Shown here: one piece after another, positions 58,770 through 64,000 of the stretch
How positions within the stretch are numbered: position 1 is the stretch's first letter
How the letters are laid out: the number at the start of each line of letters is the position of its first letter
Source: Nitrososphaerota archaeon
Lineage (GTDB): Archaea; Thermoproteota; Nitrososphaeria; Nitrososphaerales; UBA183
Direction: 5' to 3'
Length of the DNA stretch: 64,000 bases
Assembly (NCBI GenBank): GCA_029784825.1
Contig: JAFMAU010000004.1
Location: forward strand, 1-64,000
The notes under the pieces: model-generated
What the model was told of the DNA's origin: nothing
What the model saw: the letters and a program-made list of their open reading frames with translations, nothing else
Databases searched by the model: none
Program-made: the position numbers and the translations under genes

Positions 58770-59267
58770 TTGCGGGTAAGGTCCTTCCGGGTACGCAGGA
58801 GCGCCACAGTCGGAGAGTACAAGCTGTCCGAGGTCTTCACCGGGCTGGAGTCCTCAGCGGCCCTCCTCAAGGTGTTCGGCTCTAAGACCCAGATGACCAA
58901 GGTCATGAAGCACCTCAAGCTCCGCGTAGAGCGCAACGACTCCGGCCTCTGGCTGGACAGGGACACGGGGACGGTGTGCATCGGCTCGAAGCACCTGACC
59001 ACAGCGAAGAACGACTTCCTATACCTCGACGTAATCCACGTCCTTGTGCACGTCAGGCAGTTCCTCGAAGGCAAGGAGCTCTACGACCAGGCGTTCGAGT
59101 ATGTGGACAGGCCGACCGAGCTGGAAGCCTACAGGACCACGGTGGCCGAGGCCAGGAAGATCGGGATGGAAGAAGACGAGATCCTGAGGTACCTCAGGAT
59201 GGACGCGGCCGACGACTCCGAGCTCGGGAAGCTGATGGAGAAGATCGGGGTCAGGGTCCGGCGCTGA
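58770..59267 (+). CDS. Hypothetical protein with zincin-like HxxxH motif
   Basis: A 165-residue protein from TTG 58770 (TTG 58743 is also open but is upstream of where transcription should begin). A segment VIHVLVHVRQFLEG followed by ELEAYR resembles metallopeptidase helices HExxH...E, but the glutamate is replaced by valine (HVLVH). It has no signal peptide. I do not recognise the family. It diverges from the second phosphohexomutase gene. Confidence 0.6.
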   Translation: MRVRSFRVRRSATVGEYKLSEVFTGLESSAALLKVFGSKTQMTKVMKHLKLRVERNDSGLWLDRDTGTVCIGSKHLTTAKNDFLYLDVIHVLVHVRQFLEGKELYDQAFEYVDRPTELEAYRTTVAEARKIGMEEDEILRYLRMDAADDSELGKLMEKIGVRVRR

Positions 59268-59292
59268 ATACGCGCGTTTCCCGCTGAAAACG

Positions 59293-60621
59293 TTACTTTA
59301 GCTTCTTTGACGGGATCCCCGGCTCGACCAGGTCCTTCATGTTCAGCATGCCGTCGATGTCCTTCTCGCTGTAGCCGAGCCTCTTCAGGGCGGTCCGGAT
59401 GGAGACCCCCTTGGCCATCTGCTTCCCGATCTCGGTCGCCTTGTCGTACCCTATCTTGGGGGAGACCAAGGTGATGAGCGCCGGGCTCGTCTCCGCGTAC
59501 CCTCTCGCCTTGTCCTTCATGGGCACGACGTGGTCGATGACGAGCGAAGAGAGCTTGTTGAGGGCTTCCGAAAGCAGCTTCGTCTGGAGCACGACGTTGT
59601 ATCCCATTAGTGGGACCCCCATGGTGAGCTCGAACTCCCCCAGCGACGCTGCGAAGGCGTTGGCCCCGTCGAGCCCTATGACCTCCGCGGCTGCAAGCAG
59701 CGAGCTCTCGACCGTCACCGGATTGGTCTTGCCCGGCATTATGCTGCTCCCGGCCACCTCCTCCTGGGTCGGGATGTCGATCTCGCCGAGAGCGGTGCGG
59801 GGACCTGAGAACATGAGGCGCAGATCCTGGCAGAGTCTGTAGAGGTCGATGCTCACGGACCTCATCGTCCCGCTGAGCGACGACATGTCAGTGAGGAGCC
59901 TCGTCGGCCTGAACTTGTTCCTGGCGCTTGTGAACCCGATGCCGGCCAGCCCGGCCACCTCCTTGGCGACCATCGCGCCGAACCTTGGGTCCGCGTTGAG
60001 CCCAGTCCCCACCGCCGTCCCCCCTATCGGAAGCTCGAGCAGGTACTCCATGGCCTGCCGCACGAGCTTCGCATCCCTTGCGAACTCTTCAGCGTAGGCC
60101 CCGAACTCCTGCCCCATGGTCACAGGGAGGGCGTCGCGGAGGTGCGTCCTTCCCGACTTGTAGACGCCCGCCGTCTTCCTCGACAGGGCGCCCAGGCTCC
60201 TGCTCATCCCTTCAAGGGCAGGCAGCAGGCTCCTGCTCACCGCCATCGCAGCCGCCACCCTGATCGCGGTCGGCCCGACGTCGTTGGACGACTGGCTCAT
60301 GTTGACGTGGTCGTTGGGGTGCACCCTCTTCCCCAGAGACTTTGATGCGAGCTCCGCCAGTATCTCGTTGGCGTTCATGTTAAGGCCAGTCCCCGAGCCA
60401 GTCTGGTAGACGTCGACCAGCATGAGGGAGTCGTGGGTCCCCTTCATCAGCTCCTTCGCCTTGGACTGGATTGTCTTCGCGATCTCTTTGTCGAGGAGCC
60501 CTAGTTGCGCGTTGGATTTCGCAGTAGAGTACTTTATCGCGCCGACTGCCCATATCACTTCGCGGGGAAACCGCGTCCCAGTACTGAGAAAGACTCTCTT
60601 CGAGCCTTCCACGTACTTCAA
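59293..60621 (-). CDS. fumC: Fumarate hydratase class II
   Basis: A 442-residue class II fumarase: catalytic signature GSSIMPGKTNPV, the SSNDVGPTAIRVA helix, and SGRTHLRDALPVTMGQEFG. It interconverts fumarate and malate. TTG 60621 is ~27 nt downstream of a CTTAAGA element. The start is short: the usual N-terminal part before the WGAQTQRA-like block is missing, with YVEGSKRVFLSTG at that place. This could reduce the first domain or mark a truncation. Convergent with the preceding gene. Confidence 0.92.
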   Translation of the reverse strand: MKYVEGSKRVFLSTGTRFPREVIWAVGAIKYSTAKSNAQLGLLDKEIAKTIQSKAKELMKGTHDSLMLVDVYQTGSGTGLNMNANEILAELASKSLGKRVHPNDHVNMSQSSNDVGPTAIRVAAAMAVSRSLLPALEGMSRSLGALSRKTAGVYKSGRTHLRDALPVTMGQEFGAYAEEFARDAKLVRQAMEYLLELPIGGTAVGTGLNADPRFGAMVAKEVAGLAGIGFTSARNKFRPTRLLTDMSSLSGTMRSVSIDLYRLCQDLRLMFSGPRTALGEIDIPTQEEVAGSSIMPGKTNPVTVESSLLAAAEVIGLDGANAFAASLGEFELTMGVPLMGYNVVLQTKLLSEALNKLSSLVIDHVVPMKDKARGYAETSPALITLVSPKIGYDKATEIGKQMAKGVSIRTALKRLGYSEKDIDGMLNMKDLVEPGIPSKKLK

Positions 60622-60680
60622 AGCGAGAGGTGCGAAAAGCAGTCTGCTCTTAAGTTCTTGGCCGAACCGGTTCGGAAAGT

Positions 60681-61028
60681 CTAGTGTCCGCCGCAGCCGC
60701 AGGCTTCGACGTGGACGTTCGGGTTCTCTATCTTGAAGCCGGTCCTCTGCAGGCTCTCCACGAAGTCGATCTTCGAGCCCCTCAGCATCTCTGCGTCAGC
60801 CTTTGCGGCCATCACCTTGAGTCCGCCCACCTCTTCGACGACGTCGCCGTTGCTCGCAGACTTCTCCAGGCTCAGGGCGTACCTCAACCCGCCGCTGCAG
60901 GCGCACCCCTGTCCCTGGTAGACCTCGATCTTCAGGAAAGAGTCGGTGGCCTTCTCCTCCTCGAGCACTTCGTCCAACTTCTGCCTCGCTAGAGGGCTGA
61001 ACGTCACCAGTGGCTGCAATTTTTGCAT
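60681..61028 (-). CDS. A-type Fe-S carrier (HesB/IscA/ErpA family)
   Basis: A 115-residue A-type carrier with the three conserved cysteines in GCACSGG (first) and ACGCGGH (last two), and the fold core VTFSPLARQKLDEVL, DFVESLQRTGFKIENPN. It accepts Fe-S clusters from a scaffold and delivers them. ATG start. It lies upstream of fumC on the same strand with 59 nt between; the class II fumarase has no cluster, so any link is positional only. Confidence 0.92.
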   Translation of the reverse strand: MQKLQPLVTFSPLARQKLDEVLEEEKATDSFLKIEVYQGQGCACSGGLRYALSLEKSASNGDVVEEVGGLKVMAAKADAEMLRGSKIDFVESLQRTGFKIENPNVHVEACGCGGH

Positions 61029-61109
61029 ACTTCGTTGAATATTGGCCCCTTTCTATTTATTCCTTTCTCGGGCAGGCTCTGGTAACTCTGCGTCGGAATC
61101 AGGTTCCTG

Positions 61110-61382
61110 TTAACCGCCGTCGGGTTGTTTTGGATAGAGTTGGTTGAACTGCCTATGGCGATACCACCACGTGAGAACGAAGAAACCTATCGCCCCGAGT
61201 ATCATGACGACACCCAACGCGAGGTAGTTGTTCACATTTGGGATTGGTTTCACCATTTGGAGCCAAATGAGAAGATAGTTGACCCCTAACGCGAACAGGA
61301 TGCCGATGACTATGTAGAATACGTTGCTGATGAGGTCAAGGTCGGCCTTCTCGCGCTCGCGTTCTGGATTATCGTCAGCCAT
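61110..61382 (-). CDS. Small two-span membrane protein
   Basis: A 90-residue protein. A charged N-terminus (DDNPEREREKADLDL) is followed by two hydrophobic helices (FYIVIGILFALGVNYLLIW, YLALGVVMILGAIGFFVLTWW), then a basic tail. Function unknown. Its first codons overlap the reading frame of a transposase fragment at 61358-61501 in another register. Confidence 0.65.
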   Translation of the reverse strand: MADDNPEREREKADLDLISNVFYIVIGILFALGVNYLLIWLQMVKPIPNVNNYLALGVVMILGAIGFFVLTWWYRHRQFNQLYPKQPDGG

Positions 61383-61501
61383 TTGTCGTCTCCCTTGACC
61401 CTGATTCCTGCGCGTTCTGCGGGGGTGTCTCCGTTTAACCCTTCGTGCGGTCGGATGAAGTTGTGACAGAGTTGGCAGCCCTTCAGATAGACTATTTGCA
61501 T
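61358..61501 (-). pseudogene. Transposase C-terminal fragment (DDE type)
   Basis: The minus-strand frame reads NFIRPHEGLNGDTPAERAGI, followed by DDKWLTIIQNA, which is the end of a DDE/rve-type transposase (the 'F-RPH-GL-G-TPAE-AG' block and the terminal tryptophan-containing stretch). An in-frame TGA directly precedes the ATG at 61501, and the rest of the transposase is absent, so this is a remnant of an insertion sequence. No inverted repeats are evident. Confidence 0.6.
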
Positions 61502-61553
61502 TCAGGATCTGCAGGACTCGCTTCGAGCTCTCCGACGTGGACTGCAGCAGACG

Positions 61554-61844
61554 TCACTTATCCTCAACCTCCAGGTGGTGCATCTCGGTCCAGACGTGCC
61601 CGCAGTGCCCGCACCTGTACGAGTATTCGAAGTCCTCGGCCTCGACAGTGACCGGCACATCGACATCCAGGACCGTCGGGTTTGCCCACTGCACAGGGGA
61701 GCCAAAGAAGCCGTCGTATGACGCCTGCTTCTTGCGCACCGCCCCATTCCTGTCATCCCTTACCATCGTCTTGCCCACCAGTTTGATGTGAAACCTCTTC
61801 CCGCAGGAGGGGCAGTACCTGAAGAACGTCTCCACCTCGCTCAT
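61554..61844 (-). CDS. Zinc-ribbon protein
   Basis: A 96-residue protein with two CxxC pairs, RYCPSCGKRF near the N-terminus and YRCGHCGHVW near the C-terminus, separated by a ~55-residue strand-rich insert (VLDVDVPVTVEAEDFEYS). Such split zinc ribbons bind nucleic acid or proteins. Function unknown. Confidence 0.65.
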   Translation of the reverse strand: MSEVETFFRYCPSCGKRFHIKLVGKTMVRDDRNGAVRKKQASYDGFFGSPVQWANPTVLDVDVPVTVEAEDFEYSYRCGHCGHVWTEMHHLEVEDK

Positions 61845-61910
61845 GTTCTCGTTGCTTGCCGCGTTCGTATTAACGAGTATCGGGTGTCGGTCGGCTTCAG
61901 GATTGCAGGG

Positions 61911-62147
61911 TCAGTCCGAGGATGCGTGCCTGCCCCAGAGGAGAATCAGCGCCACCATCACGCCCCCGATCACCACCGAAACGAGCGCGAGCACGGACCC
62001 TCCGGGCCCCGACCCAAACACGATCGGGAACGGGCCGATGAAGATCACCCCTCCAGCGGAAGCGCTCCCCTGCCCAGCCGACCCGGCGGCGATCAGGCCG
62101 AACCCTGCGAAGATGACCAGCAACCCCGCAGCGAGCAGCTTCTGCAC
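61911..62147 (-). CDS. DUF131/TIGR00304-like membrane protein, copy 1
   Basis: A 78-residue protein from GTG 62147, sharing a base with the stop of its paralogue. Two hydrophobic helices flank the conserved GGVIFIGPFPIVFGSG motif, the family signature. Function unknown. The longer frame upstream overlaps the paralogue and is discounted. Confidence 0.75.
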   Translation of the reverse strand: MQKLLAAGLLVIFAGFGLIAAGSAGQGSASAGGVIFIGPFPIVFGSGPGGSVLALVSVVIGGVMVALILLWGRHASSD

Positions 62148-62371
62148 TACAGCACCGCCCCGAGGAGGTAAACCAGGATCAGCACTATTGCGAGGACGAT
62201 CGCGACGCTCGCCCACTTCGCGTCAGACCCGAATATCACCGGTATTGGCCCTATCATCAACACCCCTCCCCCTTTGACCTCCGTCCTCCCTTCCCCGCCC
62301 CAGAGCATCGAAACGACGACGATTGCGAACCCGGCGATGACCAGCACCAGCCCAGCCGTGACCAGGTCCAA
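62147..62371 (-). CDS. DUF131/TIGR00304-like membrane protein, copy 2
   Basis: A 74-residue protein with the same GGVLMIGPIPVIFGSD signature between two hydrophobic helices (LVTAGLVLVIAGFAIVVVSM, ASVAIVLAIVLILVYLL). It starts GTG or ATG at 62371 and is paired with copy 1, which begins at its stop. The two may form a heteromer in the membrane. Confidence 0.75.
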   Translation of the reverse strand: MDLVTAGLVLVIAGFAIVVVSMLWGGEGRTEVKGGGVLMIGPIPVIFGSDAKWASVAIVLAIVLILVYLLGAVL

Positions 62372-62439
62372 CTTGAAGAGCCTCCGACCCGCTTGACGCT
62401 AAAGGTTTTTGCAGGGGCGGTCGTCGCCGGCCACTATCC

Positions 62440-62607
62440 TTGGCGGAGTATCGGTGGTGCGAGAAGTGCGGGACGAGGACCGAACATGAGGCGGTGGTCG
62501 ACAACCGTGACTACAATCCGCGAGGGAGAGGGCTCTACAGGTGCAAGCTATGCGGCCGGGTCAAGTCGATGCGCCATCTCCGGCCCAGTTCGGAGATCGG
62601 ATATTGA
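62440..62607 (+). CDS. Small zinc-ribbon protein (55 aa)
   Basis: From TTG 62440 a 55-residue protein: MAEYRWCEKCGTRTEH, then YRCKLCGRVKSMRHL, two CxxC pairs 25 residues apart in a basic background. The rest is polar and Arg-rich. Likely a zinc-binding nucleic-acid or protein adaptor. An AAAGGTTTTTG upstream may be part of its promoter. Too small for most automatic calls. Confidence 0.55.
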   Translation: MAEYRWCEKCGTRTEHEAVVDNRDYNPRGRGLYRCKLCGRVKSMRHLRPSSEIGY

Positions 62608-62683
62608 TTTTCACAGCTCACGGACAGTTTTAGGCGTCCGTGCTAAAGACACCTAATATACCGTGACGATTTTGCGATGGTCG

Positions 62684-64000
62684 ATGGGCGACAGCCAGGC
62701 GGACGAACGCACAACCCCAACCGCATTCGTCAGGGAGAGCACCGGCCTGGTGAAGAACGTGTCCTTCTTCGACAGCATAGCCATGAACATGAGCAACATG
62801 TCAGTCGGCGCGCTTCTCGGCGTAATCGGGATTTCTGGGCTCATTCCGATGTTCTTCGCGGGAGTCGACATGGCGGGAGTGAACCTTGTGCTGCTGTCTG
62901 TGATAGCGTTTGCCGTTTCTCTGCCTCAGGTAGTCATCTACACGATGATGTCGAGGAGGTACCCCCGTACAGGAGGGGACTACGTCTACGTGAGCAGGAA
63001 CCTTGGCGGCCCGCTCGGGAGCATCCTTTCGTTCATGGGCTACACCACCGAGACTACTGCTTACCTGGGGCTCATAGTGCTGAGCACCGTCTTCGCGATC
63101 GGATCGGTAGGCCTCTTCTTCACATTCGACCCGAACCTCCTGGGACTCGCAGTCCCGTCCGGCCCCATCACGGACCCCGCGGGCCTGGCCATGCCCAGCC
63201 TGCAGTTCCTGGTCGGGGCGGTAATCTTCGCTGCTCTCGTAGCCATAAACATACTGAAGCCCAAGGCAGGCTACAAGGTCGTCTCCACTTTCACAATCTT
63301 CGGGTTCTTCTCGATTCTGCTTGCCATGGGCGTCCTCCTTTCGGCGGGCTCGACCGGCGTTCAGAATTACATTAACAGCGCAGGCGGCGCCTTCGCTATC
63401 AACGGATCGAGCACCTTCAACGTCGTTTCATCCCAGTATCCAGGCGGCTCCTTCAGCTGGGCGTCCAATCTGTTCCTGCTCCCTCTGATGGCCGCGTTCG
63501 TGTATCCGTGGCTCAACGCGTCGCCTGCTGTCGCTTCGGAGATTAAAGGCGGCACCGCGCGCAGATGGAACGTACCAATATCGGCCTTCCTGGTCTTTGC
63601 GTTTCTCACCTCGGCGCTCGGAGTCATGTACCTAACTGCGGGTCAAGCCTTCACGAACGCGGCCTACAGCAACCCAACTTTGGTCTTCGGCCTTCCTCCT
63701 GCCGCAACGAGCTTCAACTTCTGGACGCTCGCGATGGGGGTCTCAGGCAACTCGGTAATCGCGGGGATCATCGGCCTCGGATGGATCGTGGCCAACATGA
63801 GCGTCCTCGCATACGGCATAATCGTGATCTCGAGGTACCTGCTCGCGCAGTCTTTCGACCGGTTCCTCCCCTCTAGGATCTCGACAGTCAGCCCCAGGTT
63901 CGGCTCCCCATACCTCGCCCTGCTCATCAGCCTGATAGTCACCGTGGCGCTTGTTGGCTTCGCGGCGTTCGCTTACAGTTCAGGCGGAGTCGGCGGGGCG
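62684..64000 (+). CDS. APC-superfamily amino-acid permease, 3' partial
   Basis: The frame opens at ATG 62684, ~28 nt after an AATATA TATA element, and runs to the window end without a stop (439 codons). The visible part has about ten hydrophobic helices. The N-terminal pattern SFFDSIAMNMSNMSVGALLG and RRYPRTGGDYVYVSRNLGGPLGS is typical of the APC family (unwound helix 1 and the conserved GGDY/YxxxxR segment). It carries an amino acid or polyamine; the substrate is unknown. Confidence 0.85.
   Translation, partial: MGDSQADERTTPTAFVRESTGLVKNVSFFDSIAMNMSNMSVGALLGVIGISGLIPMFFAGVDMAGVNLVLLSVIAFAVSLPQVVIYTMMSRRYPRTGGDYVYVSRNLGGPLGSILSFMGYTTETTAYLGLIVLSTVFAIGSVGLFFTFDPNLLGLAVPSGPITDPAGLAMPSLQFLVGAVIFAALVAINILKPKAGYKVVSTFTIFGFFSILLAMGVLLSAGSTGVQNYINSAGGAFAINGSSTFNVVSSQYPGGSFSWASNLFLLPLMAAFVYPWLNASPAVASEIKGGTARRWNVPISAFLVFAFLTSALGVMYLTAGQAFTNAAYSNPTLVFGLPPAATSFNFWTLAMGVSGNSVIAGIIGLGWIVANMSVLAYGIIVISRYLLAQSFDRFLPSRISTVSPRFGSPYLALLISLIVTVALVGFAAFAYSSGGVGGA

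Noticed and set aside
1..64000. CRISPR array or cas operon
   Set aside because: No regularly spaced repeats were seen, and the Cas4-like nuclease at 7126 lacks any cas neighbour.
1..64000. rRNA genes
   Set aside because: No 16S, 23S or 5S conserved segments were noticed in the window.

Overview
This window comes from an archaeon and, apart from its left end, is dense, high-G+C chromosomal core. Archaeal markers include ribosomal proteins S19e, L31e, L39e, L11, L1, P0/L10 and P1/L12, PDCD5, aIF6, prefoldin alpha, FtsY, Spt5, SecE (Sec61-gamma), Nep1, RNase P subunit Rnp4, the DTD2-type D-aminoacyl-tRNA deacylase, LysW-mediated amino-acid biosynthesis and the archaeal mevalonate enzymes (AcnX pair plus UbiD-like decarboxylase). 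Together with DUF5679, a MbfA/VIT1 protein and the protein-family mix, this fits the TACK group, most likely Nitrososphaeria/Thaumarchaeota or a close relative with unusually high G+C. That placement is inference. Many genes look leaderless: a TATA-like box lies about 25-30 nt before a start that is often TTG or GTG.

Regions. 1-5.8 kb is a less G+C-rich island: a 5'-truncated DNA methyltransferase, an unknown partner, a divergent AIPR-family defence protein and an exported protein. It ends at a tRNA-Phe with two short non-canonical introns, and a copy of that tRNA's 3' end lies 1.1 kb inside the island. 6-12.6 kb holds a membrane protein, a RecB-like nuclease, a PH-domain/zinc-ribbon protein, an MBL-fold hydrolase, a DUF47-PiT phosphate uptake pair, an RDD protein and HflX. 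12.6-20.5 kb is accessory: LUD protein, SemiSWEET, OB-fold protein, dienelactone hydrolase, Acr3, a DEAH-like helicase, small proteins and an alpha/beta hydrolase. 20.5-25 kb is informational: tRNA-Gly, nep1, rnp4, then S19e-PDCD5-L39e-L31e-aIF6-prefoldin-FtsY.

25-37 kb is one large arginine/lysine block: an ACT-domain protein and a nitrilase diverge from argG-argH-lysW-lysX-argC-argB-argD-lysM-lysW-lysX-lysK-argF. It carries two carrier/ligase (LysW/LysX) pairs around a single set of downstream enzymes. 37-49 kb carries dtd2, secE, an HtrA protease, spt5, L11-L1-L10, an inverted L12 gene, alaS and leuS. 49-64 kb carries an iron-related membrane protein, an Ada-like repair protein, an EamA transporter, the mevalonate operon, tRNA-Arg with a 14-nt intron, two phosphohexomutases, thiL, fumarase, an A-type Fe-S carrier, small membrane and zinc-ribbon proteins, a transposase scrap and a permease cut by the window end.

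The most unusual signals are several well-supported genes that have no ATG/GTG/TTG start in the right place (ACG for lysW2, lysX2 and thiL; CTG for the MBL hydrolase and HtrA), the non-canonical tRNA introns, a three-box TTGGCCAA-like operator array between the ACT regulator and argG, and the duplicated LysW/LysX pairs.
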